Shown piece by piece: positions 42,161 to 51,550 of a stretch of DNA of 64,000 bases (the stretch's first letter is position 1; the number at the start of each line of letters is the position of its first letter). Position numbers and translations under genes: made by a program. The notes under the pieces were generated by a model, which ran no database searches, was not told the DNA's origin, and saw only the letters and a list, made by a program, of their open reading frames with translations. Source of the stretch: JASSUD01 sp031963045 (GTDB taxonomy: Bacteria; Pseudomonadota; Gammaproteobacteria; Burkholderiales; Burkholderiaceae); contig JASSUK010000015.1 of assembly GCA_031963045.1 (NCBI GenBank), forward strand, positions 124,001-188,000, written 5' to 3'.

Positions 42161-44008
42161 ATGAACTCCTCAGCGGTTCGCCTTACAGCCTCAGCAACGC
42201 ACGCTCTGCCTCGCTGGATTTTGTTCGCACTGTGTGCAGCCTATATTGTCTGCGGGCTTTTTGGGCGCGACCCTTGGAAAAATGAGGATGCGATAGGTTT
42301 TGGCGTCATGTGGACGCTGTCGCTTGGGGGGTGGCATGACTGGTTGTTGCCTAACTTAGTAGGCAAGCCGCTCACATCCAGTGGGCCGCTTGCTTATTGG
42401 TTGGGCGCTTCTAGTATGCGTCTTTTCAGCCCGTGGCTCTCGCCTAGCGATGCCGCGAGGATCCCTACTGCCCTTTTATTTTGTATAAGCGCAGCTTTTA
42501 TCTGGTGCAGCACCTACTTGTTGGGGCGCCGCGCAGAAGTCCAGCCTTTTAAATATGCTTTTGGTGGAGAGCCATCCTCTAAGGATTATGGCCGTACCCT
42601 AGCTGATGGGGCACTCTTTATCTGGTTAGCCTGCTTTGGTTTGACTGAACGCATCCACGAGACTACGCCAGAGCTAACGCAATGCGCATGCATCAGCATG
42701 CTGCTCTATGGGTTAGTTCGCCGCTTAGATAAACCGCTTCAAGGCACTGTATGGTGCGCCCTAGCCTTAGGGTTACTTACGCTGTCAGCCCATCCTTTTC
42801 TACTTTTAGCAGCCTTAGTAGGAATAGCCTTTTTCGCGATTATTACGCATTCGCAAGCTCATCTTGCCTCCCCCTCTTCTTTTGCCAATGAATCTAAGCC
42901 TACACCTACTCGTAGAAGCCAGATTGTGCAGCTATTGGTTGGAGGGAGCCTCTTATCGATTCTACTCTTCGGTTGGCCCTTAGCAGCTTACTGGGCTTTA
43001 CCCGAGCAAGCCCCGCTATATCTGCAAATGTGGGGCTTAGATCCCTTTCGTACCTTTTCAGGGCCTTTACTTGCAAGCACTAGGCACTCTGCCCTAAATA
43101 ACGTACTGTACGTACTCAAAAATCTACCGCTTTTTGCTTGGCCTGCTTGGCCGCTGGCATGGTGGGCGTGGTATAGCTGGTCGCATGCTCGGCGCGCCCC
43201 TCATATTGTTTTACCGCTAGCATTAGTAAGCTCCTTGCTGGCTGTCATTCTTCTTCAAACACACAGAACCAATCAGCTTTTTATCTTATTACTGCCCGGT
43301 CTAGCAGTCCTAGGGGCTTTTGCGCTGCCTACGCTCAAGCGAGGGGCAATCAATGCGATGGATTGGTTTGCGCTACTCAGCTTCACGCTATTGGGCGGCT
43401 TTGTATGGACGGTGTGGATTGCTGCACAAACCGGCTTCCCTAGCGCTATCGCGCACAATTTAGCTCGTCTTCTACCGGGTTTTCAGCCTGAATTCCGCAT
43501 AATGAGCCTAGCTTTTGCGCTGCTCGTTACCATTTGCTGGTGCAGGCTTGTAACCTGGAGACTCGCGCGCGCGCCTAAAGTACTGTGGCGTAGCGTCATC
43601 CTCTCCTCTGCAGGCACCACATTAATGTGGGTGCTCTTAATGACACTATGGGGACCCTTTATCAATTACAGCCGTACTTACCGTGCAGTCGCGGCAAACA
43701 TTGCCTCACACCTGCCGAAAGAATACCGTTGCATTGCACCCGTTCGGCTTGGCAATGCGCAAATTGCCTCTTTTGCCTACTTTGAGAATATGCGCTTTGG
43801 GTTTGACGATGCAGCTTCTTGCGACTTGCTTCTACGCCAAGACACCGAAGACTACAGCACGCCCCAATCTCCCGCACCTTATCGCTGGAAACTGCTCTGG
43901 CAAGGCCGCCGCTCAACCGATCGAGATGAACGCTTCCGCTTATATATACGCACAAGGCACTATCCGACTAGGGCGAGCCCTCAATCGCCCCAAAGGGCCC
44001 ATCTTTGA
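42161..44008 (+). CDS. GT39/ArnT-like membrane glycosyltransferase, C-terminus read from a repeat
   Basis: 615-residue integral membrane protein with about 12 helices and the ArnT/PMT-type acidic start (GRDPWKNEDAIGFGVMWTLS) and the KPLTSSGPLAYWLGA loop. Related enzymes transfer sugars such as aminoarabinose from undecaprenyl phosphate to lipid A or glycans; which sugar is used here cannot be told. The last 13 codons or so (after LYIRTRHYP) lie in a family A element, which supplies both the C-terminal tail RASPQSPQRAHL and the stop. It precedes waaF. Confidence 0.85.
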   Translation: MNSSAVRLTASATHALPRWILFALCAAYIVCGLFGRDPWKNEDAIGFGVMWTLSLGGWHDWLLPNLVGKPLTSSGPLAYWLGASSMRLFSPWLSPSDAARIPTALLFCISAAFIWCSTYLLGRRAEVQPFKYAFGGEPSSKDYGRTLADGALFIWLACFGLTERIHETTPELTQCACISMLLYGLVRRLDKPLQGTVWCALALGLLTLSAHPFLLLAALVGIAFFAIITHSQAHLASPSSFANESKPTPTRRSQIVQLLVGGSLLSILLFGWPLAAYWALPEQAPLYLQMWGLDPFRTFSGPLLASTRHSALNNVLYVLKNLPLFAWPAWPLAWWAWYSWSHARRAPHIVLPLALVSSLLAVILLQTHRTNQLFILLLPGLAVLGAFALPTLKRGAINAMDWFALLSFTLLGGFVWTVWIAAQTGFPSAIAHNLARLLPGFQPEFRIMSLAFALLVTICWCRLVTWRLARAPKVLWRSVILSSAGTTLMWVLLMTLWGPFINYSRTYRAVAANIASHLPKEYRCIAPVRLGNAQIASFAYFENMRFGFDDAASCDLLLRQDTEDYSTPQSPAPYRWKLLWQGRRSTDRDERFRLYIRTRHYPTRASPQSPQRAHL

Positions 44009-44112
44009 GGTCGTGCGGTGCTCGGGATCCTCACAGTACTTAAGTACATCTGGATCCTGCGCTCCTGCTCCCCCAAATATGAACCCTTTGGGACAATTGA
44101 GGACACGCCCTA
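43969..44112. repeat. full family A element between the GT39 gene and waaF
   Basis: Left TAGGGCGAGCCCTCAATCG, CCCCAAAGGGCCC, TTTGAGGTCGTGCGGTGCTC; centre AGTACTTAAGTAC; right CTCCTGCTCCCCCAAATATG, AACCCTTTGGGAC, AATTGAGGACACGCCCTA. It overlaps the 3' end of the upstream gene by 40 bp. Confidence 0.92.
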
Positions 44113-44198
44113 AAAACACGTCTGCGACTAAACCATAGATTTGGGTGAAATCCACCTACGATGCATTGTTTTTTTTAAGCGGAAATTACTCTAAGACT

Positions 44199-45263
44199 AT
44201 GCCTCGCATCCTTATCATCTCGCCAAACTGGATTGGCGACACGGTCATGGCGCAGCCGTTATTTCACTTGCTCAAACAGCAATATCCTGATCTTATTCTC
44301 GATGCGCTAGCCCCTCCTGGCCCGGCTGCCATGCTCGAGCGTATGGCTGAAATCAATCATATTTACATCACGCATTTCACCGCCAAAAAGCTAGAGCTTA
44401 TCTCGCGTTGGAAACTTGCTCGCCAACTTGCCAAGGTGGGCTATACCCACGTATATGTATTACCCAACTCAGCTAAATCCGCCCTTATTCCCTGGCTAGC
44501 TCGCATTCCTACACGCATAGGCTATCTAGGAGAACAACGCTATGGGCTCCTAACCCAACACCTGCCCAATCTAAAAAAACACGGTACACGCCCTTTGATG
44601 GTGCAACATTATGCGGCCCTTGCAGGCTCTTCTTTGCTCCCTATAGATGCAACTTCCCCTACTAACTTAATCGAACAACTCGCATTACAGTTTCCACTCC
44701 CCAAGCTAGAAGTACAAGAAAACGATGCGCAGTGCTTTTCAAATTTAGCTACCCGCTTAGGATTGGATGCAAGCCGCCCCTTCGTCACTCTATGCCCAGG
44801 TGCGGAATACGGTCCTGCTAAACGATGGCCCCCAGCACATTTTGCAGCCCTGGCACATCATCTAAAAAATGCACGGCCTGATCTGCAAATTATTGCTCTA
44901 GGAATTGCTAAAGAAGCTCCACTTGCTGCCGAGCTCTGCGAAAAAGCACCCCATGTACATAATCTATGCGGCCAGACTACTTTAAGCGAAGCATGTGTTC
45001 TGATTGCAAAATCCCATGCCGTAGTCGCCAATGATTCTGGCCTTATGCATCTAGCCGCTGCGCTGCACCGCCCCTTATTAGCCCTCTACGGCCCCACCGA
45101 TCCCCGCCATACTCCTCCACTCACCACTCATGCACGTATAGCCTGGCTAAATCTACCATGCAGCCCCTGCTTCGCAAGAACCTGCCCACTTAGCCACAAT
45201 CGCTGCCAATGGGAACTCACCCCAGAATTAGCGCTACATCATGTAACAGCTTTGCTTACATAA
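44199..45263 (+). CDS. waaF: ADP-heptose:LPS heptosyltransferase II
   Basis: GT9-family enzyme adding the second heptose to the LPS inner core, 354 residues. Family blocks: MPRILIISPNWIGDTVMAQP, the RIGYLGEQRYGLL loop, LCPGAEYGPAKRWPPAHFA (acceptor/ADP site) and VVANDSGLMHLAAALHRPLL. The ATG at 44199 gives the exact family start; the frame upstream to 44145 is unrelated. It is convergent with the bepA-like gene, 17 bp between stops. Confidence 0.95.
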   Translation: MPRILIISPNWIGDTVMAQPLFHLLKQQYPDLILDALAPPGPAAMLERMAEINHIYITHFTAKKLELISRWKLARQLAKVGYTHVYVLPNSAKSALIPWLARIPTRIGYLGEQRYGLLTQHLPNLKKHGTRPLMVQHYAALAGSSLLPIDATSPTNLIEQLALQFPLPKLEVQENDAQCFSNLATRLGLDASRPFVTLCPGAEYGPAKRWPPAHFAALAHHLKNARPDLQIIALGIAKEAPLAAELCEKAPHVHNLCGQTTLSEACVLIAKSHAVVANDSGLMHLAAALHRPLLALYGPTDPRHTPPLTTHARIAWLNLPCSPCFARTCPLSHNRCQWELTPELALHHVTALLT

Positions 45264-45280
45264 AGAGTTATATTGCTAGC

Positions 45281-47122
45281 CTATGCGGGAGGGCCGCTCT
45301 TTTCTTCTTCTTTAGCTTTTTTATAGAGGTTTTTCATTTCGTTGATGCGTGATTCGATTTCTGCGCGTTCATATAATGGAAGTTTGGGGGTTTGACGGGC
45401 GGTTTGTAGTTGGAGGATGGCGGAGGGCCAGGCGCCTTCCAGCGCGTACTTTTCTGCTAAGGCGCGGTGCTGGTTAACCGTATCTCCTAGCGCTGCGCTA
45501 GCAAGGGCGAGGTAGTTCCACCACAGGGTTTGATTGGGTTCAAGTTGTGCTTGTGTGCGTGCTAGGGTTTGTACTTCTCGGTAGTGTTTAGCTGCAAGCT
45601 GTGCTTTTATCTGTGCTTCTTGCGCGGCACGTGAATAAGGCCAGCGCTTAACTACTACTTTGGCTAGCGCTATAGCTTGCGTATGGGCAGGTTTAGGGCC
45701 TAAGCCCATTAATTCAATTTGTAAAATATCTAGACTACGTGCATACCTTACGTTATTGACTGTGCATGGTCCTGTGCGCTTTGAAGTGAGGCATGGCCCT
45801 GAGCGAAAAGCTTGTTGTGCTTTTTCAAGGTCAGCACGTGCGGAGTCGGGTTGGTTGGCTAGTAGATGCGCTAGCGCCATACCGTAAAAATTAGCAGCAG
45901 GATTCGGCGCAGTTTGGCTGTTGAGCGCATTACTGAATGTACGCTCAATGCGTGCATATTCGTGATCTGAGCGTGCTTCTAATACCTTAAGCTGTGCGCG
46001 TACGAAACTGTATTCAGGATCTTGCCTGGGCTGGCGATAGCGCGTGCGTTGCGCGCGTTGCATCATATCGGCAATGCGTTCACGCGTTAATGGGTGCGTA
46101 CGCATATAAGCGGGTAGACTGGTTTCGCTAGGAGCGCCCAGTTCTAAGCGTTCAAAAAAAGCAGGCATACCATACGGGTCATAGCCTGCTTCTTCCAATA
46201 AAAGAAAACCAATACGATCAGCTTCACGTTCCGCTGCTCTGGAAAATTTTAGCTGACTGTCTACGCCATACGCTTGCCCACTCATGGCCAAGGCGCCTCC
46301 GAGATCTGCGCTTCCGGTTGCAACGCCGGCAATCACCCCTAGCAGCATACCTGCAAGTGCGGCATAGCTTGAGCGCGTGTTAGCTGCCCCTTTTCTTGCA
46401 CTATGACGCTGTAAGACGTGCCCCATCTCATGGGCTAATACAGAAGCTAGCTCAGATTCTGTTTGCGTATTGGATACCAGGCCTGTATTGAGGCCAATAA
46501 ACCCTCCTGGTAAAGAGAATGCATTGATTTGCGGATCGCGCACGGCAAACACTTCAAAATCTGGAGCAATATGCGCAAATTTTTTGCTTAGCTCACTAGC
46601 TTCACTGCGTTGTAACTGTGTGCCAGAGGCTGTGTATAAAGAGGAATGATCATTCTCTATATAGTGTGTTTGGCCATTCGATCCTCGACGGGCAATGCGC
46701 ACGGCGGCTGCAGCTAGCCTTTGTGCAACGGTAGAAAAATAATCGCGCACTCTGGTGTCTGCTAGATAATCGGGGTCACGCCGAATAATCTGCATAATAC
46801 GCCGCCCCCAGTTTTGTTCTTCCCAGGGTGTAAGAGTGCCTTCGGAGCCATCGCCTAATTCAGGTAATACAGAGGGGTGCTGTGTATGTTCGGGCGTTAG
46901 CAGATTGTTAGTTTCTGGAGATCCAAAGGGATCCATGGATTGCTGCGAGTTTGCAGTGGAAGGGAAAGTAAGGGGGCACTGCGCAAGCGGTTGTGTACAT
47001 GCACTTGCTACAGTCAGCGGCTTATTAAGAGCGGTGTGTGTGGAATGAGATGTCTGTGCCTGTACTGCATTGCTTGCTAAAGCGCAGCAAACACAGATAA
47101 TCATTAGTCGGACTCGAAACAC
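45281..47122 (-). CDS. bepA: BepA-like periplasmic M48 metalloprotease with TPR repeats
   Basis: 613-residue secreted protease. The signal peptide ends AVQAQ; the zinc motif H-E-x-x-H lies in SVLAHEMGHVLQRHSARKG, with the third ligand in SRAAEREADRIGF. The C-terminal half is TPR-like (LAHLLANQPDSARADLEKAQ and others). BepA assists LptD assembly and degrades misfolded outer-membrane proteins. A GTG at 47122 has AAGGA at the right distance; a TTG at 47128 and an ATG at 47104 are alternatives. About 60 extra residues separate the signal peptide from the conserved domain. Confidence 0.9.
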   Translation of the reverse strand: MFRVRLMIICVCCALASNAVQAQTSHSTHTALNKPLTVASACTQPLAQCPLTFPSTANSQQSMDPFGSPETNNLLTPEHTQHPSVLPELGDGSEGTLTPWEEQNWGRRIMQIIRRDPDYLADTRVRDYFSTVAQRLAAAAVRIARRGSNGQTHYIENDHSSLYTASGTQLQRSEASELSKKFAHIAPDFEVFAVRDPQINAFSLPGGFIGLNTGLVSNTQTESELASVLAHEMGHVLQRHSARKGAANTRSSYAALAGMLLGVIAGVATGSADLGGALAMSGQAYGVDSQLKFSRAAEREADRIGFLLLEEAGYDPYGMPAFFERLELGAPSETSLPAYMRTHPLTRERIADMMQRAQRTRYRQPRQDPEYSFVRAQLKVLEARSDHEYARIERTFSNALNSQTAPNPAANFYGMALAHLLANQPDSARADLEKAQQAFRSGPCLTSKRTGPCTVNNVRYARSLDILQIELMGLGPKPAHTQAIALAKVVVKRWPYSRAAQEAQIKAQLAAKHYREVQTLARTQAQLEPNQTLWWNYLALASAALGDTVNQHRALAEKYALEGAWPSAILQLQTARQTPKLPLYERAEIESRINEMKNLYKKAKEEEKSGPPA

Positions 47123-47139
47123 GCTCAAAATCCTTTACT

Positions 47140-47225
47140 GTGAGTTGGCGGTGGAGCATGGGGCCACCGTCCTTTTAAAACCTGTATATGCAGGATTACA
47201 AGTCGGTGGTGTACATATTGGGGCA
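47140..47225. repeat. degenerate family B pair
   Basis: GAGTTGGCGGTGGAGCATGG, CCACCGTCC, then AAAACCTGTATATGCAGG, then AGTCGGTGGTGTACATATTG, GGGCAAGG. These are two decayed B copies with their usual linker between dedA and the bepA-like gene. Confidence 0.6.
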
Positions 47226-47230
47226 AGGTA

Positions 47231-47902
47231 TCAGTTACGTTGTAGCTGACGCTTGATTACACGCCACAGGGTATGCAATATGACGGGGAAAACCGCTGCA
47301 CTAATACCCACGAGAACTATGATATTTAAGTATTGCTTTACAAAAGGTAAATTACCAAAAAAATATCCGGCACATACCAAGCTCATTATCCAGAATACCC
47401 CACTGGAAATATTAAAAAATTGAAATCTTGAGAAAGGCATATCGCATATACCAGCCACAAAAGGAGCAAAGGTACGTATAACGGGTAAAAACCGCGCTAT
47501 AAATATTGTTTTTCCTCCGTGGCGCATATAAAAATCATGTGTTTTTAACAGTGCATCTTTATCTAGCCAACGCCGCTCAGAAGTAAATATTTTAGGACCT
47601 ATAAATTTACCGACCTGATAATTCAAAGAATTACCGAGTATCGCTGCTACTATGAGCAGCGGCACTAGCAATGAGAAAGACATGCTACCCATTGCACAAA
47701 ATGCCCCCGCGACAAAAAGCAGGGAGTCTCCTGGAAGAAAAGGGAGAATAATCAGCCCAGTCTCTGCAAAAATAATGCAGAATAAAACCACATATCCCCA
47801 ATTACCATACTGTTGAATAAAATTTCCCAGAAAATGGTCAATATGCAAAAGCATATTAAAAACGCCTCCCACCATTTCTGAAAAATAACTGATAAATTCC
47901 AC
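47231..47902 (-). CDS. dedA: DedA family inner-membrane protein
   Basis: 223-residue DedA/SNARE-associated family protein; these act as undecaprenyl-phosphate or phospholipid flippases and affect membrane homeostasis. Family blocks: VVLFCIIFAETGLIILPFLPGD (with the acidic and glycine residues of the re-entrant loop) and HGGKTIFIARFLPVIRTFAP. A GTG start follows an AGGGGG ribosome-binding site. The annotation as a DedA family member is secure, the paralogue is not. Confidence 0.92.
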   Translation of the reverse strand: MEFISYFSEMVGGVFNMLLHIDHFLGNFIQQYGNWGYVVLFCIIFAETGLIILPFLPGDSLLFVAGAFCAMGSMSFSLLVPLLIVAAILGNSLNYQVGKFIGPKIFTSERRWLDKDALLKTHDFYMRHGGKTIFIARFLPVIRTFAPFVAGICDMPFSRFQFFNISSGVFWIMSLVCAGYFFGNLPFVKQYLNIIVLVGISAAVFPVILHTLWRVIKRQLQRN

Positions 47903-48091
47903 AGCATGCCCCCCCTAGGAGTTTTTATATAAAACTTCAACAAAATAAAATCAACGCTCAACTATTCGACATTGGAGCAATCAGTCCACCGCGATTCCTA
48001 TCGACAAGATAATTTCGCAGACAGCGTCTGCAAAATGTATCCAGCAGGTTATTCCAGCCCAAATAACCCTATCTGCACACGTTTATGCATA

Positions 48092-49282
48092 TCACTCCAC
48101 CAGCGCGCACTCTGTGCATTCCCGATAGTGGCGCTGGGCGAGGGTGTGTTGTCCTAAAGCTTCATGCAGGTGAGCGAGTTGCCCATGCAAATTACATAGC
48201 AGCCGTTTATCTGTATGCGCAATGGCCAAGCCCTCCTCGAAGAAGGCTTGCGCTTTCCCCCAGAGTTTTTGCTGCACACATAGGCGCCCTAATGCACTTA
48301 GAAGCTCGATATCGTGAGAATGTTTTGCACGCCAGAGCTCTGCACGCTCGATAAGCGCGTGGGTATGCTCCGCTGCGCAAGCGGGATAGAAGCGTAGTAG
48401 CTTCGAGTTCCACTTTGTTTCTAAGGCGCTCTCGATGAGGTGTTGTGCAGAGCGCGTATCACCCAACTTCAATAGCAGGCGTATGACACACTCCACACTA
48501 GCGGGGGCACTACGTTCAATAGCAGATAAGCCATTCCAGCATGTAAGTAATGTGGGTGCAGTGTCGCGATGTGCTTCTAGCAGCTGCTCTACCGCTTGCA
48601 CACGCAAATGCCGCGCTAATAGAGGCTTAATGCCATCGTGCCGCTCTAAGAGCGCTATACAGCGTAAAACTTCAGGCCAGTGCTTGAGTTGTCGGTGTGC
48701 ACGCAATGCGATGCGTTGTGCATGAGAGCTGCGTAATGTCGACGGCGTAGCATTTGCCAATGCATCCAATGCGGCTTGCGCTTTGTTCGCTTCTGCATAC
48801 AAAAAAGCAGTGTGGACGGATTTGGCATCCTGCCATTTTGGTGGTAGTTCACGCGCTAACCAGACTTCCCGCTCCACAACATCTTGACGAAAATGCGCTG
48901 CGTGGGCGGCGATTAAGCTTGCTGCATCACGGTTATTTGCACTCAGCGCGGCACGACGCGCTGCTTTTTCTACCTCTTCAAAATGTCCTGAAAAAGCATG
49001 ATTCAGTGCATCTTGCAATGCAGCTTGAGCCCCTGCTTCCTTGGAGCGGGTTCGATAGCCTTTGAATCCAAGTGGCAGTGCGCTCAGGCCATGTGCAATA
49101 CGCATGAGCATGTAGAGCAACAACAGTACCAACAAGCTCGCCACCACGAAAAAATTCAACGAGATATCGATTCGATACGGTTCATAGACAATTAAAACGT
49201 GCCCTGTATCCAGTTGCCCTGCCACCGCAAATGCTACAGCCAGTGCAAAAAGAATGGCTAATCCCGTTACGCCACGCATCAT
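48092..49282 (-). CDS. hemY: HemY, heme biosynthesis-associated TPR protein
   Basis: 396-residue inner-membrane protein with two N-terminal helices (TGLAILFALAVAFAVAGQLD and FFVVASLLVLLLLYMLMRIA) and TPR-like helices in the cytosolic part. The role is uncertain; it is probably a scaffold in late porphyrin synthesis. Encoded at the end of hemC-hemD-hemX-hemY, as in many proteobacteria. The ATG at 49282 with GGAG 10 bp upstream is preferred over a GTG at 49291. Confidence 0.9.
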   Translation of the reverse strand: MMRGVTGLAILFALAVAFAVAGQLDTGHVLIVYEPYRIDISLNFFVVASLLVLLLLYMLMRIAHGLSALPLGFKGYRTRSKEAGAQAALQDALNHAFSGHFEEVEKAARRAALSANNRDAASLIAAHAAHFRQDVVEREVWLARELPPKWQDAKSVHTAFLYAEANKAQAALDALANATPSTLRSSHAQRIALRAHRQLKHWPEVLRCIALLERHDGIKPLLARHLRVQAVEQLLEAHRDTAPTLLTCWNGLSAIERSAPASVECVIRLLLKLGDTRSAQHLIESALETKWNSKLLRFYPACAAEHTHALIERAELWRAKHSHDIELLSALGRLCVQQKLWGKAQAFFEEGLAIAHTDKRLLCNLHGQLAHLHEALGQHTLAQRHYRECTECALVE

Positions 49283-49314
49283 CTGAGCCACTCTCCAAAT
49301 TGTATTGATCTCAT

Positions 49315-49350
49315 AAGGTATGTCCTCGATTGTCCAAAAGGGCGGACCTC
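49315..49350. repeat. partial family A end between hemX and hemY
   Basis: GGTATGTCCTCGATTGTCC, AAAAGGGCGGACC resembles the left end of family A up to the first arm; the rest is missing. Confidence 0.6.
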
Positions 49351-49378
49351 TTTTCTGCTGTTGTGCGCCATGCGTTTT

Positions 49379-50581
49379 TTATTGATCAATAGCTTCTAAA
49401 CTGTTTTTCAGGTTAGGTAAGGTACTGCTTTTTGGAAGGCTATTTATTTTTTCAATATAGCTATGCACAAGCCGGGTTTTAGTAGAAGCCGGATCAAAAT
49501 AATGCATTAGTGCGAAATCAACGGCCTGCAGATCCGCCGTTAAAACCGCGTCATTACGTGCTAGTAAAGCAAGCCGGGCAGAGAGTAAGCGCAATTTCAG
49601 ATTTTCACGCAAGAAATCCCCTTCTTGCGGAGATACCCGCATCGCATCGGGATAGTCGATACGCCGTACTTGAACTAAAGCGTGTAGCTCACGTAAAAAC
49701 CCGCCCCATATTCCCTCCACCATGCTCTTTAAATTGGATCCTGTAGCTTGTTGCGAAGTAACTGGCAGGGCTGCAGAAGAGGTAGAAGCAGCCGGAGCAG
49801 CTATTTGAGCGGTGGAAGGTGAAGCCACGTCTTCTTTTTTTGATGAAGAGGACGTTAACCGGACTTCTCCAGCTAAAGGCAAGGTATCTATTTGCTTATA
49901 GGCTATATCTAATAGCGCAGCCATGCTGATAGGGTCTACTACAGGCACGGCTTCAAAAGCAGCGAGGTCTTGCATTAATGCTGCGCGTATCTTTTTTACT
50001 TTTATAGAATCCAAACCTCTAAGCCGCATAAGCGCGCCCTCTAACGCAAAACGCGCTAGGGAAATATTGCCTGTAAGGCTCAATTGCTCATTGGCCGTTT
50101 CAAGCATTCGGCGTGTTTCAATCAAAGTCAGGCGTTCACGATCGCGTGCAAAGGTCTGATAGAGATCATCAAACGCTTTTTGCTGTGTTTTGATCTGCTC
50201 GATTTGATTATTAATTTGAGCAAGCTGAAGGTCTAGTTTTTGTACTCCCTCTACCGCTTTTTGGCTCTGGGCCTGCGTTTCTTTCCAGAGTAGTGCATTG
50301 TCTTGCAAAAGAGCTCGCGCTTCTGCTTGCTTAGTATCAAGCACGCGCCTTAACTCTAAAGTGAGATACGAACCGGCTACAAAGCACACCACAAAAAAAA
50401 GCAAATACATTAAATAGATTTTCCAGCGCTGGCTGGAAACCTGTGGGCTATGCTTTTCTGTCGGATCTTTGCCTGCATGAGCCGGCGTGTCAGGTGTCGG
50501 TAAAGGGGTAGCATGCCTTACCTGCTCAGAAGCAGAATCGGAAGAAGGAGGCAGACTCGAAGCATCGTGTGAAGGGTTCAT
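49379..50581 (-). CDS. hemX: HemX-like protein (uroporphyrinogen-III C-methyltransferase family, non-catalytic)
   Basis: 400-residue protein with a disordered Pro/Ser-rich N-terminus, one membrane helix (IYLMYLLFFVVCFVAGSYL) and a long helical periplasmic domain (TFARDRERLTLIETRRMLET, LTADLQAVDFALMHYFD). Despite the family label there is no SAM-binding methyltransferase fold; it is the HemX type that sits between hemD and hemY. A Ser/Ala-rich insertion lies near residues 240-280. Confidence 0.9.
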   Translation of the reverse strand: MNPSHDASSLPPSSDSASEQVRHATPLPTPDTPAHAGKDPTEKHSPQVSSQRWKIYLMYLLFFVVCFVAGSYLTLELRRVLDTKQAEARALLQDNALLWKETQAQSQKAVEGVQKLDLQLAQINNQIEQIKTQQKAFDDLYQTFARDRERLTLIETRRMLETANEQLSLTGNISLARFALEGALMRLRGLDSIKVKKIRAALMQDLAAFEAVPVVDPISMAALLDIAYKQIDTLPLAGEVRLTSSSSKKEDVASPSTAQIAAPAASTSSAALPVTSQQATGSNLKSMVEGIWGGFLRELHALVQVRRIDYPDAMRVSPQEGDFLRENLKLRLLSARLALLARNDAVLTADLQAVDFALMHYFDPASTKTRLVHSYIEKINSLPKSSTLPNLKNSLEAIDQ

Positions 50582-50623
50582 ACGGAGTAAAAGAGAGAGT
50601 CAATGAAAGGCCATCACTCAAAA

Positions 50624-51550
50624 TCAGTGTTCACCCGCGGGGGCATTCATATAGGCCTGCAATGCGCTGATTATAGACCCACCATACAAATAAGATCTCA
50701 CCAGCTTACTAAAACCCAGCGTGAGTGCCAAATCGGCCACTCTGGCATGCGTAACAATAAGAGTCTGCTGTTTAAAACGGGCATATTGATCAGGAGACAG
50801 TGTAGTGCAAGCCTGTGTATCAAGATGACGTAAGCTGCCAGAACTCGTCAATACCCAGCATAGCTTTTGATTCCCATTTTTTTGCATAAGCGCATTGCCA
50901 ATAGTGGCCCACTGCGCCTCAGAGGGGGTAAGCCACTGGCAGGTATAAGCGCATACGCTTTGAACTTGCACGTTTTTGGCTTGCAAATAGTGCGTCAGCC
51001 AGTCACGCCCTTGGGTTCCCCGTATGATTAATACGGGTCGAGCACGTAGCGCATCCCATCCTAGTGTATTTGTTAGCGCAAGCGCAAATGCTTCTGAATC
51101 GTAGCGTGTCGTGCTAGCTTGGGCCTGCGCTACATTCTCTGCACCTGCAGGGGCAATGATCTTATAAATAGCAGAGCACACACCATGGCGCGCTAGAGCA
51201 GCAATACTGCCTGGACCCATCACCCCTATAGGTACCGTAATTGGCCAGTGCGTGTCTGTTGAATCTACAGTGTGCTGTGAGGCTACAGCACTCTTCTGCG
51301 ACGCAGGCTGATGCGCCCAAAAATGATCTACGGCCGTAGGAGAGACAAAAATAACTAAAGAGTAACGCTCTAAATACGTCCAAATGGCTTGTAGAGGCTG
51401 TACGTCTTCTACTGCATGCATATTAAAGAGTGGGCACTCCATCAAATCAAACCCACTCTCCATCAGCGTATGCGCTAATTCTGTAGAGGTCCCCGCGGGG
51501 CGTGTCAATATAACCAGCGGACGCTGTGCAACCGAAGCACTAAGCACCAC
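50624..51550 (-). CDS. hemD: uroporphyrinogen-III synthase
   Basis: Closes the linear tetrapyrrole made by HemC into uroporphyrinogen III. Two alpha/beta domains: PLVILTRPAGTSTELAHTLM with FDLMECPLFNMHAVED, then RPVLIIRGTQGRDWLTHYLQ. There is no ATG; a GTG at 51550 next to GAGAGG overlaps the hemC stop and gives 308 residues. The frame is open to a GTG at 51607. The sequence between the domains is longer than usual (residues about 90-130, Ser/Thr/His rich). HemD is always poorly conserved, so identity rests partly on position. Confidence 0.9.
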   Translation of the reverse strand: MVLSASVAQRPLVILTRPAGTSTELAHTLMESGFDLMECPLFNMHAVEDVQPLQAIWTYLERYSLVIFVSPTAVDHFWAHQPASQKSAVASQHTVDSTDTHWPITVPIGVMGPGSIAALARHGVCSAIYKIIAPAGAENVAQAQASTTRYDSEAFALALTNTLGWDALRARPVLIIRGTQGRDWLTHYLQAKNVQVQSVCAYTCQWLTPSEAQWATIGNALMQKNGNQKLCWVLTSSGSLRHLDTQACTTLSPDQYARFKQQTLIVTHARVADLALTLGFSKLVRSYLYGGSIISALQAYMNAPAGEH

